From positions 62,001-126,000 of the forward strand of contig NZ_JANIIC010000020.1 of assembly GCF_024519315.1 (NCBI RefSeq): a stretch of DNA of 64,000 nucleotides. Direction: 5' to 3'. Shown piece by piece: positions 23,801-31,971 of this stretch; position 1 is the stretch's first letter, and every line of letters begins with the position of its first letter. The translations under genes were made by a program, and so were the position numbers. Origin of the DNA: Streptomyces malaysiensis subsp. samsunensis. GTDB taxonomy: Bacteria > Actinomycetota > Actinomycetes > Streptomycetales > Streptomycetaceae. The notes under the pieces were generated by a model that saw only the letters and a program-made list of their open reading frames with translations, had not been told where the DNA came from and made no database searches.

Positions 23801-25326
23801 ACCGGCTCATGGGCCAGCTGCGCCGGGATCTCCGGTGCGGGCTCCGCGACCGGGGCGGGGGCGGGCTGGGGCTCGAGCTGCTCGGCGACGGGCTCGTCCT
23901 GAGCCTGGGCCGGGATGTCGACGACCTGCTCCTCGGCCACGGCCGCCTGTGGGGCGGGCTCCATGACGGGCGCCCCGGCCTGGGCCGGGATGGTCGCGCC
24001 CGTCTGGTGCGGGGCCGCGACCGCCGGGTCCACATACGCCTGGTCCATCGCGACCGGCTGCGCCTCGGGCGCCACCGCCTCGGGCTGGGCGAACTGCTGG
24101 GGCGCGGGCTCCCCTTCGGGCACCTCCGCGACCTGCGGCTCCTCGGCCGGACCGGCCGTCTCCACGGGCGCGGGTGCGGGCGGTGCAATGGGCGCCGCCT
24201 GCTGCATCGGCGGCGTGGAGTCCCAGGCGTCCCCTGGCGGCGGGGCGTCGACAATCTGCGAGAGGTCCGCGAGCTGGGGCCCGGGGAGCCGATTCGGGTC
24301 CTCGGGCCGCGGGGTGAAGTACTGCGGCCCGGCGGCGTACTGAGGCGCGGTGGAGTAGTCGGCCATCAGAGGCTGCTCAGCCACGACGGGCTGTTCAGCC
24401 ATGACGGCCTGCTCGGCCATGACCGCCTGCTCGGCCATGACGGCCTGCTCCGGCATGGCCATCTGCTCAGCCATGATCGCCTGCTCGGGAGCCACGAACT
24501 GATCAGGCGCGACGAACTGCTGCTCGGACAGCACGAACCGCTCATGCCCGGCGAACTGCTGCTCGGTCATCCCGCCCTGCTCAGGCGCCGGGACGCCTTG
24601 CCCAGGCGCCAGGACGCCCTGCTCGGGCACCGGGACACCCTGCTCAGGCGCCACCACACCCTGCTGGGGCCCCATCTCGTACTCGGGCTGAGGCTCGGGC
24701 TGGTGCGGCATCTGCGGCTGCGGCTCAGGCGCGACCTGCCCAGGCGCGACCTGCCCAGGCGCGACCTGCCCAGGGGCGACCTGCTCAGGCTCGGGCTGCG
24801 GCTGGGGCTCCGGCTGGCGTACGGGCGCGGCGTGCCGGCCCCCGGCCGGGCCGCGGTCGGCGAGCGAACGCACCACGCCGTTGGAGGTGTCGGGCACCGG
24901 CGGACCCATGTGGAGCGGCCGCCGGGAGGGGGTGGCGGGGGCGCTGGGCGTCGCGTACGCGGCCGGGGCCGGCTGCCGCACGGGCTGTTCCGCCACCGGC
25001 TGTGGTTCGGGCATCTGGGTCTCGGCGTACGCGGCGGCGGCCGGGTCGAGCACACCGGCCTCGTACGCCCCGGTCTGATACTGGGCCTGCTGCTCGCTCC
25101 AGGCGCCCTGGGCGCCGGGCATCAGCAGCAGGTCGTCCTCATCGCCGATGTGTTCGGGCCCGTCGAGGAAGGTGTAGGCGGCACCGGAGGGGACACCGGG
25201 CTGCGGCTGCTCGATGTAACCGGCGTCGGCAGGCGGGGCGTGGACATCCGCAGGGTGCGGGTGTCCGAGTCGTCCGCCTGCGTTCTCCGGCAGTCCCTCT
25301 CCCGGGACCTGGCCGGTGTCGGTCAT
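20866..25326 (-). CDS. cobT: BluB-CobT fusion with giant disordered N-terminus
   Basis: This 1486-residue protein has three parts. Residues 1 to about 900 are low-complexity Pro/Glu/Ala/Gln, with local repeats such as VAPGQ and AVMAEQ units, no Cys and no globular domain. Residues about 910-1125 are BluB, which cuts FMN into 5,6-dimethylbenzimidazole: RRDIRNGFRSDPIP, HTAPSVGHSQPWDFVVIR. Residues about 1130-1486 are CobT, which attaches that base to ribose phosphate: SGALGMLEIISAQL, GDHGVHAQGVT, EMGIANTT, and DLRLGEGTGALLA with the presumed catalytic Glu. One chain therefore makes and activates the cobalamin lower ligand. The tail has a strong negative charge; its role is unknown. Confidence 0.92.
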   Translation of the reverse strand: MTDTGQVPGEGLPENAGGRLGHPHPADVHAPPADAGYIEQPQPGVPSGAAYTFLDGPEHIGDEDDLLLMPGAQGAWSEQQAQYQTGAYEAGVLDPAAAAYAETQMPEPQPVAEQPVRQPAPAAYATPSAPATPSRRPLHMGPPVPDTSNGVVRSLADRGPAGGRHAAPVRQPEPQPQPEPEQVAPGQVAPGQVAPGQVAPEPQPQMPHQPEPQPEYEMGPQQGVVAPEQGVPVPEQGVLAPGQGVPAPEQGGMTEQQFAGHERFVLSEQQFVAPDQFVAPEQAIMAEQMAMPEQAVMAEQAVMAEQAVMAEQPVVAEQPLMADYSTAPQYAAGPQYFTPRPEDPNRLPGPQLADLSQIVDAPPPGDAWDSTPPMQQAAPIAPPAPAPVETAGPAEEPQVAEVPEGEPAPQQFAQPEAVAPEAQPVAMDQAYVDPAVAAPHQTGATIPAQAGAPVMEPAPQAAVAEEQVVDIPAQAQDEPVAEQLEPQPAPAPVAEPAPEIPAQLAHEPVTAEEPQAPVAEAPAQEAVQQLAEQSAETVEQTAVDPGHSIVADGTPQPEESAAEEQAAAEAPQQEAPQQEAPRQEAPAEPLAEAASEAEAASEAEAVTQEAPAEASEQVAAEPEPEPTAVETEIPEAQEQAPEAEAADTPDAEAPASEALEAEAPETAEAEATPAEPEAEAAAEAAPEAGAEATDPTAEREPEAEAAAQPTEPTAAEPTDPGATAPEAEQPEGEATEPQAAEPEPQATEQEAAEPKADTPEAGAPEATEPAPAEPEANAPETAEPETNAPEAADPEADPEPEAGSAAPETMAPEEAPEPAATEPEAATPESEPEPETVPQPETATHPRAADADPQSAPEPVAADANPETTPEPAAADATPEAAPESAPEPEPEPESAPEPEPEAAPIPLGPPADGYDEAERAAVHRVMRERRDIRNGFRSDPIPHEVLLRVLEAAHTAPSVGHSQPWDFVVIRSAETRRAMHDLAMRQRDAYAKSLPKGRAKQFKELKIEAILETPVNIVVTADPTRGGRHTLGRHTQPQMAPYSSALAVENLWLAARAEGLGVGWVSFFDEREMVRELGLPEHLEVVAYLCVGYVDEFPEEPELMKAGWSKRRPLSWVVHEETYGRRTLPGGDPHNLLQETLRGIRPLDAKALGEAWERQKRMTKPSGALGMLEIISAQLSGLSRQCPPPIPEPAAVAVFAGDHGVHAQGVTAWPQEVTAQMVANFLGGGAVCNAFASQVGAEVCVVDVGVASDLPSTPGLLPRKVRAGTGDFTVGPALTREEVLRGIEVGIETARDLVAAGNKALLTGEMGIANTTVSAALVSIYTGADPAEVTGRGTGINDEMHARKIDVVRRGLELHQPDPADPIGVLSAFGGLEHAAIAGLLLGGASLRTPVILDGVSAGAAALVARAIAPEVLAACIAGHRSAEPGHVAALNKLGLRPLIDLDLRLGEGTGALLALPVVQSAARAMHEVATFDSAGVTEKN

Positions 25327-25606
25327 GCGTACCCCTCGCCCATCGTCAGTGCTCCTTCCAACCGCCTACCACCGAGAGCAAGCCCCCTGAGCAAGAACGA
25401 GCGTGCGCCGTGCGCGGCACGTAGACACGCCCGAGGCTTGCCTACCGCGGCCCCACCAAGGGAGAGGCACATTCCGGCCTTTGGCCAATAAAGCACCGAA
25501 CGCCGGGCAGCGGTAAAGGCAGTACAACGATCCGCCAGCCTACCTCGCGCACTGCCCCTGGCAGGTCATCGGGGCGAAGCTCGGGGCGAACGTCACAAGG
25601 ACAAAA

Positions 25607-26860
25607 TCACTGGTGCGGGCGGTGGCCGCAGAGCATGAAGGCGACCGCGCGCTCCCGTTCGGTCCAGCCCCGCGTGTCCAACTCGACGGACTGTGACAGC
25701 ACGCATTCGACGGCGTAGCCGCCGTCCTCCAGCGCCGCGCCGATGGCCTCCGCCTCGTCCCGGGTCGCGGCGTGGGTGACGATGCGCTCGGGGCGCCGGG
25801 CGGCGCACGCGGCGACGACGTGCGCGCCCCCACCGCCGATCCGCACCACATCCGGCTCCGGCAGGTCCTCCAGCACCTCGGGGGCGACGCCCTGGACGAC
25901 CTGGATCTGTACGGCGAAGCGGCGGGCCAGGGTGGCGGTGCGTTCGCAGGCGTCCGGGTCGCGGTCGACGGCGATGACGGCGGCGCCGAACCCGGCGGTC
26001 TCGACGGCCGCCGCGCCGCTGCCCGATCCGATGTCCCAGACCAGGTCGCCCAGGCGGGGGCCGAGGCGGGCGAGTTGGACGGCGCGCAGCTGCGGGGACT
26101 CGCTCTCGCCCAGCACGGTCCCGTACGCGGGGCCGGGCAGCGCCCAGCCGCGGACGGCGCCCGGGTAGCCGGGGTCGCGTCCGGCGATCCAGCCGCCGCC
26201 CTGGAGCGCGCCGCGGCCGGCACCGGCCGGTGCGCCGCCGCGGACGGGGGCGACGGCGGAGCCGCCGATGACGATGACCACGTTGGGGTCGCGCCAGGCG
26301 TGGTCGGCGGCCTTGTCGGAGGTCAGGACAGTGACCTGCTCGCGTTCCGTGCCCAGGGCCTCGCAGATGACGAAGGTGCGGTGCACCGGGCCGAGGAGCA
26401 GGGCGAGTTCGGCGGGCCCGGCGCCGGGCGAGGTGAGGACGGCGACCTTGGTGTGGGCGCGGCAGACATTGACCGCGCGGCGCAGATCGCGGCTGTGGGC
26501 GACGACGACCTGGGCGTCGTCCCAGGGCATCCCGGCCCGCGCGAAGGCTGCGGCCACGGAGGAGACGGCGGGGACGACCTCGACCTCGAGCCCGTGCTCG
26601 GGGGCGCGCAGGGCGCGGACGACGCCGAAGAAGCCGGGGTCGCCGTCGGCCAGGACCACGGCGGAGCCACGGTGCTGGGCGATCCTGCGGGCCGCGAGGT
26701 CCACGCTGCCGAGCCGGATCCGCTCGGCGCCGGGCGGGACTTCGGGCAGCGCCAGGTGGTGGGCGGCGCCGGCCACGAGGGTGGCCGCGCCGAGGGCGGA
26801 GCGGGCCGCGTCCGTGAGCGGGGTGCCGTCCCAACCGATCACCGTGACGCGGTCGGCCAT
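25607..26860 (-). CDS. cobL: Precorrin-6Y C5,15-methyltransferase (decarboxylating), CbiE-CbiT fusion
   Basis: The 417-residue protein joins CbiE (about 1-205, tetrapyrrole methylase fold; VLADGDPGFFGVVRAL and VVPAVSSVAAAFARAG) to CbiT (about 230-417, class I methyltransferase with WDIGSGSGAAAVETA and PDVVRIGGGG). It methylates C5 and C15 of precorrin-6Y and decarboxylates the acetate at C12, giving precorrin-8 in the corrin pathway. Start ATG 26860 has AAGGA close upstream; in-frame extension to 26968 has no family character. It is separated from cobT by 280 bp, on the same strand. Confidence 0.93.
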   Translation of the reverse strand: MADRVTVIGWDGTPLTDAARSALGAATLVAGAAHHLALPEVPPGAERIRLGSVDLAARRIAQHRGSAVVLADGDPGFFGVVRALRAPEHGLEVEVVPAVSSVAAAFARAGMPWDDAQVVVAHSRDLRRAVNVCRAHTKVAVLTSPGAGPAELALLLGPVHRTFVICEALGTEREQVTVLTSDKAADHAWRDPNVVIVIGGSAVAPVRGGAPAGAGRGALQGGGWIAGRDPGYPGAVRGWALPGPAYGTVLGESESPQLRAVQLARLGPRLGDLVWDIGSGSGAAAVETAGFGAAVIAVDRDPDACERTATLARRFAVQIQVVQGVAPEVLEDLPEPDVVRIGGGGAHVVAACAARRPERIVTHAATRDEAEAIGAALEDGGYAVECVLSQSVELDTRGWTERERAVAFMLCGHRPHQ

Positions 26861-27167
26861 CGTCCTTGTTCTCCCGTACGTGTGGTGGGTTATGTGTGGT
26901 GCGTCGGGTCCGTCGGGTGCGTCGCCGTGGGTGCGGATGCGTCGCGGTGGGGTGCCCATGAGGTTCACGGACGGGTCGCGGCCGGTGCGCCACGCATACC
27001 CGGGGCGTGGTCTCGGCTGCGGCCGAGGTGCGGGTGCCCGGCGCGGACAGAGAGTACCCCGGCTGGTCCGGACCGCCGGAGTGGGGGCGGGCGCGGGGGT
27101 GGTGCGCCGAGGGCGTGGACGGCGCGAGGGCGCCGGATCTCCGCCCCGGCCGGGGCGCGGTGGGGCG
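26861..27167. other. 307-bp gap rich in GT-type short repeats
   Basis: The stretch upstream of cobL contains repeated GGGTGCGTCG-like pieces between about 26895 and 26955 and no supported gene. I looked for a cobalamin riboswitch B12 box (GCCACTG) on the minus strand and did not see one. Confidence 0.4.
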
Positions 27168-27815
27168 TCAGCCCCAGTCGGAGTAGCTGGGGTAGACGCC
27201 GAACCCCTCGGGCCCGGAGATCCGGTCGGGGGCGCCGTCGAGGTCCTCGGGGAGCAGGCTCCAGACGATGAGGTCGGTGCGCATATCGGTCCAGCCGCCG
27301 TCCTCCGTCTGGCTGCGGGCTATCCAGGAGTTGCGCAATACGCCCTCGCTGATGCAGCCGACCTTCTGTGCGACCTGCTGGGCGGCGGTGTTTCCGGCGG
27401 CGGTGCGCAACTCCAGGCGCTCGAACTTCTGGTCCTGGAACAGCCAGCGGGCCACGGCCAGCACCGCCTCGGAGGCATAGCCCTCACCGCGCGCCCAGTG
27501 GGCGACGATATAGCTGGCCTCGGTGGCCAGCAGCCGCCAGTCGGTATTGCGCAGATGCACGAATCCGACCAGCCGCTGGGTGAGGAATTCGGCGACCGCG
27601 AAGACGATTCCCCGTCCGGTGGTCCGTTCCGCCGGGGCGAGCCGCAGCGCCTGGTCGCGGGCGTCGCCGAGGCTGTACGGGTAGGGCGCCCGGATCCAGG
27701 CGATGACGCTTTCGTCGTTCATCATGTCGGCGAGCGCGGGTATGTCCGCTTCCTCGAACGGGCGCAGCACCAGCCGTTCCGTGCTGATGGAGATGTCCGG
27801 GAAGGTGGATGTCAT
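27168..27815 (-). CDS. GNAT acetyltransferase, RimJ/RimL-like
   Basis: The 215-residue protein begins ISTERLVLRPFEEADIPAL, the hallmark of Acetyltransf_3 (RimJ/RimL/SpeG-type) GNATs. The acetyl-CoA loop is GEGYASEAVLAVARWLF and is followed by FERLELRTAAGNTAAQQVAQ, the family's Asn-rich element. These enzymes acetylate N-termini of proteins, spermidine or antibiotics; nothing here fixes the substrate. ATG 27815 has GGAG upstream and begins at the family N-terminus. It follows metQ on the same strand but after a terminator. Confidence 0.88.
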   Translation of the reverse strand: MTSTFPDISISTERLVLRPFEEADIPALADMMNDESVIAWIRAPYPYSLGDARDQALRLAPAERTTGRGIVFAVAEFLTQRLVGFVHLRNTDWRLLATEASYIVAHWARGEGYASEAVLAVARWLFQDQKFERLELRTAAGNTAAQQVAQKVGCISEGVLRNSWIARSQTEDGGWTDMRTDLIVWSLLPEDLDGAPDRISGPEGFGVYPSYSDWG

Positions 27816-27909
27816 GCGCCGCTCCGTAACCGGGGTCGTTTCAGGGCCGTGGAAAGGCCCAGCATGCAGCATCACGCAGGTGAAATGCAGCACGGGGGGT
27901 GAATCGGAA

Positions 27910-27944
27910 GGCCCCGCATCCGGTTGTGGTCCGGATACGGGGCC
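27910..27944 (-). terminator. Terminator after metQ
   Basis: Arms 27910-27923 and 27931-27944 pair over 14 positions with one mismatch, with a 7-base loop. It lies 65 bp past the metQ stop and separates it from the GNAT gene. Confidence 0.75.
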
Positions 27945-28009
27945 CCGGGGATCCGCCCGCGGGCCGCGACGTTGGCGTGATCGTTGCGGTGGTGGCGGGG
28001 TGCCGCGGG

Positions 28010-28834
28010 TCAGAAGGACGGCAGTACGGAACCCTGGTACTGGTCCTCGATGAACTTCTTCACCTGGGGTGAGGTGAGGAGCTTGGCCAGCTTCTTCACG
28101 CGCGGGTCGTCCTCGTTGCCCTTCTTCACGGCCAGGAAGTTGGCGTACGGATTGTTCTTGGGCGATTCGAGGAGGATGGCGTCCTTGGCGGGCTTGAGGT
28201 CCGCCTCGATGGCGTAGTTGCCGTTGATGACCGCGGCGTCCACGTCGTCGAGCGACCGCGGCAGCTGGGCGGCCTCCAACTCCTTGAACTTCAGGCCCTT
28301 GGGGTTGGTGACGATGTCCTTGGGGGTCGCCTCGTTGCCGACACCGCTCTTGAGCTCGATGAGCCCATTGGCGTCCAGCAGCTTCAGCGCGCGGGCCTCG
28401 TTGACCGTATCGCTGGGGACGGCCACGGTGGCGCCCTTCTCGAGGTCACCGGCCTTCTTCACCTTGTGCGAGTAGAGGCCGAGCGGCTCGAGGTGCACGG
28501 TGACGACGGGCACGATGTCGGTGCCCTTCTTCTTGTTGAAGTCGTCGAGGAACGGCTGGTTCTGGAAGTAGTTGGCACCGACCGAGCCGTCCTGGGTGGA
28601 GAGGTTCGGCGTGTTGTAGTCGGTGAACTCCTTGACCTCCAGCTCGAGGCCGGCCTTCTTGGCGAGGTGGTCCTTGACGTAGTTGAGTATCTCCGCGTGC
28701 GGGACGGGGCTCGCGGCGACGACCAGCGCGCCGTTCTTGTCGTCCGACGAATCCGAGGAGCCGCAGGCGGCGACACCGAGGGCGAGGGCGCCGGCGGCGA
28801 GGACAGCGGTGACGGTCTTGGTGGTGTTACGCAC
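28010..28834 (-). CDS. metQ: Methionine ABC transporter substrate-binding lipoprotein
   Basis: The 274-residue protein has a lipoprotein signal peptide with lipobox LGVAAC (Cys24 lipidated), then a NlpA/MetQ periplasmic-binding fold: SPVPHAEILNYVKD, FTDYNTPNLSTQDGSVGANYFQN, and ELEAAQLPRSLDDVDAAVINGNYA, the ligand-binding stretch. Anchored outside the membrane, it delivers L- or D-methionine to MetI/MetN. It is last in a metN-metI-metQ operon on the minus strand, 103 bp after metI, and is followed by a terminator. Confidence 0.95.
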   Translation of the reverse strand: MRNTTKTVTAVLAAGALALGVAACGSSDSSDDKNGALVVAASPVPHAEILNYVKDHLAKKAGLELEVKEFTDYNTPNLSTQDGSVGANYFQNQPFLDDFNKKKGTDIVPVVTVHLEPLGLYSHKVKKAGDLEKGATVAVPSDTVNEARALKLLDANGLIELKSGVGNEATPKDIVTNPKGLKFKELEAAQLPRSLDDVDAAVINGNYAIEADLKPAKDAILLESPKNNPYANFLAVKKGNEDDPRVKKLAKLLTSPQVKKFIEDQYQGSVLPSF

Positions 28835-28937
28835 GAAAAGTGCCTTTCTTCAAGGGCGCACGAATCCGCCGCGGGTGCGGACGCGGATGTCGGACGGGGT
28901 GGTACGGGGTGGTGGTTCGGGGGCAGGGGTCGGGGGC

Positions 28938-29726
28938 TCAGAGCACCTTGGTCGGCTCCGCGGACTCGAGTTCGGCGGGCGCGGTCCGCGGCTCCGGGGC
29001 CGGGGCGGGCTTCCCGGCCCGGGGCGCGCCACCGCGCAGCAGCCTCAGCCGCGGGGCGACCGAGGAGCGGCCGCGGTGCGACAGGCCGCGGGCGGCGAGG
29101 TCGCCCGCGAACTGGATGACGGAGATGACCAGCGCGAGGATCGCGACGGTGATCCACATCAGCTCGGTCTCGAACCGCATATAGCCGTAGCGGACCGCCA
29201 GGTCACCCAGGCCACCGGCGCCGACCGTGCCGGCCATCGCGGAGTAGCCGATGAGCGCGACGACCGTGGTGGTCGCGCTGGAGATCAGCGCGGGCAGCGA
29301 CTCGGGCAGCAGCACCTTGCGGACGACGGTCCAGGTGGAGCCGCCCATCGACTGCACGGCCTCCACCAGCCCGCCGTCCACCTCGCGCACCGAGGTCTCC
29401 ACGAGCCGGGCGTAGAAGGGGATGGCGCCGATGGCCAGGGGCACGATCGCGGCCTCGGGGCCGATGGTGGTGCCCACGATGGCGCGGGTGAACGAGATCA
29501 GGGCGACCATCAGGATGATGAACGGCATGGAGCGGGCGATGTTGACGATCTGCCCGAGGACCTTGTTCACCACGACGTTCTGGAGCACTCCGCCGCGGTC
29601 GGTGAGGACCAGCAGCACACCGAGCGGCAGTCCGCCGACGACGGCGATCAGCGCCGACCAGCCGACCATGTAGAGGGTGTCCCAACATGCCTGCTCCAGC
29701 AGGGGCTCCATCTCGGACCAGGTCAC
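28938..29726 (-). CDS. metI: Methionine ABC transporter permease
   Basis: The 262-residue protein has about five membrane helices and the permease coupling segment (EAA loop region) around VEAVQSMGGSTWTVVRKVLL. The core STPFIILMVAL-like helix reads MPFIILMVALISFTRAIVG. It matches MetI in length apart from a 40-residue basic/Pro-rich C-terminal tail. Its start overlaps metN by 4 bp (ATGA), so the two are coupled. Channel subunit of the methionine importer. Confidence 0.93.
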   Translation of the reverse strand: MTWSEMEPLLEQACWDTLYMVGWSALIAVVGGLPLGVLLVLTDRGGVLQNVVVNKVLGQIVNIARSMPFIILMVALISFTRAIVGTTIGPEAAIVPLAIGAIPFYARLVETSVREVDGGLVEAVQSMGGSTWTVVRKVLLPESLPALISSATTTVVALIGYSAMAGTVGAGGLGDLAVRYGYMRFETELMWITVAILALVISVIQFAGDLAARGLSHRGRSSVAPRLRLLRGGAPRAGKPAPAPEPRTAPAELESAEPTKVL

Positions 29727-30778
29727 TTGGCGCCCTCCTTGAGCAGCGGGGTCGGGTTCGCACGCGGGCCGTCGGCGATGGCCGCCACATCGACCTGGAG
29801 GCCCTGCTCCCGCAGGAAGCCGATCGGGACGACGTTCTCCTCGAACCGGCCGGGCAGTTCGATCCGCATCCGGCCGACCTGGTGGCCGCCGACGGTGTCC
29901 ATCGCGGCGCCCAGGATCGAGATGTCGATGTTGTACGTACGGGACAGCTGGGAGATGACCGGCTTGGTGGCCGCCTCGCCCTGGAAGGTGAGGTCCACGA
30001 CCGTGCGGTCCTCGCCCGAGGGCACCCCGCCGACCGGGAAGAGCTCCTGGGCCAGCTCGGAGCCGGGGGTGGCCAGCAGCTCGGTGACCTTGCCGGACTC
30101 CACGATCCGCCCGTCGCGCATCAGCGCGGCCGAGTCGCAGATCCTCTTGACGACGTCCATCTCGTGCGTGATGAGCAGCACGGTCAGGCCCAGTTGCTCA
30201 TTGAGGTCGCGCAGCAGCTGGAGGATCGAGCGGGTGGTCTCGGGGTCCAGCGCGGAGGTCGCCTCGTCCGAGAGCAGCACCTTGGGGTCGCCGGCGAGCG
30301 CGCGGGCGATGCCGACGCGCTGCTTCTGGCCGCCGGAGAGCTGCGCGGGGTACGCCTTCGCCTTGTCGCCGAGGCCCACCAGCTCCAGCAGCTCCAGGGC
30401 CTTGCGGGTGCGCTCCTTGCCGGAGACGCCGAGGATCTCCAGGGGCAGTTCGACGTTGTCCCGTACGGTGCGCGAGGAGAGCAGGTTGAAGTGCTGGAAC
30501 ACCATGCCGATACGGCTGCGGGCCCGGCGCAGCGCGGAGCCGGCCCCCTGCCCACGCCCGGCGAGCGCGGTGAGGTCCTGGCCGGCCACGGTGACCGTGC
30601 CGGAGGTGGGGCGCTCCAGAAGGTTGACGCAGCGGATGAGGGTGGACTTCCCGGCGCCGCTCTGGCCGACGACGCCGTACACCTCACCCTCGCGGACATG
30701 CAGATCGACGCCGTCGAGGGCGGTGACCTCGCGGCCTCGTGAGCGGTAGACCTTGGTCAGGTCCGTGGTGGTGATCAC
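29723..30778 (-). CDS. metN: Methionine ABC transporter ATPase
   Basis: The 351-residue ATPase has Walker A GQSGAGKST at about 39-47, signature LSGGQKQR, Walker B KVLLSDEATSALD and switch THEMD. The C-terminal NIL domain (about 265-345; PVISQLSRTYNIDISILGA) binds methionine and mediates trans-inhibition in MetN proteins. GTG 30778 (VITTTDLTKVY) is preferred because it gives the normal N-terminus with GGAA upstream; ATG 30826 would add 16 residues. First structural gene of metNIQ, preceded by a Cys-rich leader peptide. Confidence 0.94.
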   Translation of the reverse strand: MITTTDLTKVYRSRGREVTALDGVDLHVREGEVYGVVGQSGAGKSTLIRCVNLLERPTSGTVTVAGQDLTALAGRGQGAGSALRRARSRIGMVFQHFNLLSSRTVRDNVELPLEILGVSGKERTRKALELLELVGLGDKAKAYPAQLSGGQKQRVGIARALAGDPKVLLSDEATSALDPETTRSILQLLRDLNEQLGLTVLLITHEMDVVKRICDSAALMRDGRIVESGKVTELLATPGSELAQELFPVGGVPSGEDRTVVDLTFQGEAATKPVISQLSRTYNIDISILGAAMDTVGGHQVGRMRIELPGRFEENVVPIGFLREQGLQVDVAAIADGPRANPTPLLKEGAK

Positions 30779-30988
30779 AGGGTTTCCGTCACTGTTGAGT
30801 GCACGGCGGTTTGTGCCGCCGGGCACGGCTCGTTCATTGCGGAACGCGGCAGGGCGGACCCGAGGGCAGGCGCGGTGTGTGGGCGCGTTTCGGGTTCCGG
30901 TGACGCGGGGCGGCGCGGTCCGGCGCGCTGGCGCACGGATCCGCCTCAGCGGGTCTCGCTTCGGGGCGCGAGGCTCGTGCGGGGGCCC

Positions 30989-31075
30989 TCAGCAGTCACA
31001 CATTCGACACCGACAACGAGCACCGGGCGCGGGAATCGCCTCGGTCGCAGGGATGCGGCAGCTCGTCGTGGTCAT
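30989..31075 (-). CDS. Cys-rich leader peptide upstream of metNIQ
   Basis: A 28-residue reading frame (ATG 31075) starts MTTTSCRIPATEA and ends RCRCRMCDC, giving four of its five cysteines plus a methionine in the last nine residues before TGA. Cysteine-tailed upstream peptides are known in actinobacteria ahead of sulfur-metabolism genes, where ribosome stalling at Cys codons when cysteine is scarce raises downstream expression. The stop is about 210 nt before metN, leaving room for an attenuating structure. There is no clear Shine-Dalgarno sequence, so it may be leaderless or near-leaderless. Confidence 0.75.
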   Translation of the reverse strand: MTTTSCRIPATEAIPAPGARCRCRMCDC

Positions 31076-31109
31076 GGGCGCAAGTAAAGCAGACACCAGT
31101 GCGGGCCCA

Positions 31110-31140
31110 TCAAGGGCGTCCGTATAGCGGACGCCCTTGA
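31110..31140 (-). terminator. Terminator between HAD gene and met leader
   Basis: A 13-bp perfect stem (31110-31122 with 31128-31140) around TATAG. It lies 38 bp past the HAD hydrolase stop and 35 bp upstream of the leader peptide start, both on the minus strand, so it insulates the met operon. Confidence 0.8.
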
Positions 31141-31178
31141 CCGGTCCGTGGACAGGGGCGAGGTGTACGGGAACCGGT

Positions 31179-31826
31179 TCAGACCCGGCAGGTGATCTCC
31201 ACTCCCCCGTCGGAGACCTGTACGGACACGGCCGAGAGGTCCTCGACCACGATGTCGGCGACCAGCTCCTCGCGGCTCGTCGTTGTGGCCAATGCCACGG
31301 TCCGCATCCCGGCCGCGCGGCCCGACGCGAGCCCGGCCGGGGCGTCCTCGAAGACCACACAGCGCGCCGGGTCGACTCCGAGCCGCTCGGCGGCCAGCAG
31401 GAACGGCTCGGGGTCGGGCTTGCCGCGGGTGATGTCATCGGCGCTGATCAGCGTCCCGGGGCGTATCCCGACCTCGGCGAGGCGGGCCTCGGCCAGCGGG
31501 CCGTTGGCGGAGGTGACCACGGCCCAGCGCCCGGCGGGCAGCGCCGCCAGCAGCTCGGCGGTGCCCGGGAGCAGCTTCACCCCGCCCGGTACGTCCTCCA
31601 GCTCCAGCTCGTCGATGCGCGCCCGGGCCCGCGGGGCGCGGTCGGCGGGAAGCAGATCGGCGATGATGTCGTCGGCCGGGCGGCCGTGCAGCTCGACCCG
31701 TGCGAAGTCGTCCGCCGCGATCCCGAACTCCCCGGCCCAGCGGGTCCAGCAGCGCCGGACCGAGTCCAGGGACGAGACGAGGGTTCCGTCGTTGTCGAAC
31801 AACAGCGCGTCAGCGGAGATCTTCAT
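31179..31826 (-). CDS. HAD-superfamily phosphatase
   Basis: The 215-residue protein has motif I FDNDGTLVSS (nucleophile Asp11, acid Asp13), motif II VVTSANG, motif III Lys in RGKPDPEPF and motif IV VVFEDAPAGLASG. The cap domain is the small helical C1 type after motif I. This beta-phosphoglucomutase/sugar-phosphatase-like subgroup dephosphorylates small sugar phosphates such as 2-deoxyglucose-6-phosphate; the substrate is not determined. Monocistronic with a downstream terminator. Confidence 0.9.
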   Translation of the reverse strand: MKISADALLFDNDGTLVSSLDSVRRCWTRWAGEFGIAADDFARVELHGRPADDIIADLLPADRAPRARARIDELELEDVPGGVKLLPGTAELLAALPAGRWAVVTSANGPLAEARLAEVGIRPGTLISADDITRGKPDPEPFLLAAERLGVDPARCVVFEDAPAGLASGRAAGMRTVALATTTSREELVADIVVEDLSAVSVQVSDGGVEITCRV

Positions 31827-31971
31827 GAGCCGCAGCGTATGTGGGGGCGGCGGACGCCCGTGGGCGCGGGGCCGAGCGAGGCGCTGTCGGCGGGGCCGAT
31901 TACCCTCGTTCCATGCTTGTCACTCCCTGTGTGCGCCGCCGTCGGGTGCGCCGCCGCACCGCGCGGAGGTC

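Noticed and set aside
20866..25326. The cobT N-terminal region as a separate surface or cell-wall protein
   Set aside because: There is no signal peptide, no stop or new ribosome-binding site before BluB, and the frame is continuous.
19474..25491. A 2005-codon open frame on the plus strand across cysG and bluB-cobT
   Set aside because: It is the antisense shadow of very GC-rich coding DNA; it is Gly/Leu/Arg-rich without any domain, while the minus strand carries clear enzyme motifs.
25327..25606. Cobalamin riboswitch upstream of cobT
   Set aside because: No B12 box (GCCACTG) or expected stem arrangement was seen on the minus strand; a short GCAAGCC...GGCTTGC inverted repeat is too weak to call.
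30779..30988. SAM riboswitch upstream of metN
   Set aside because: No recognisable SAM aptamer core was found, whereas a Cys-tailed peptide frame is clear.
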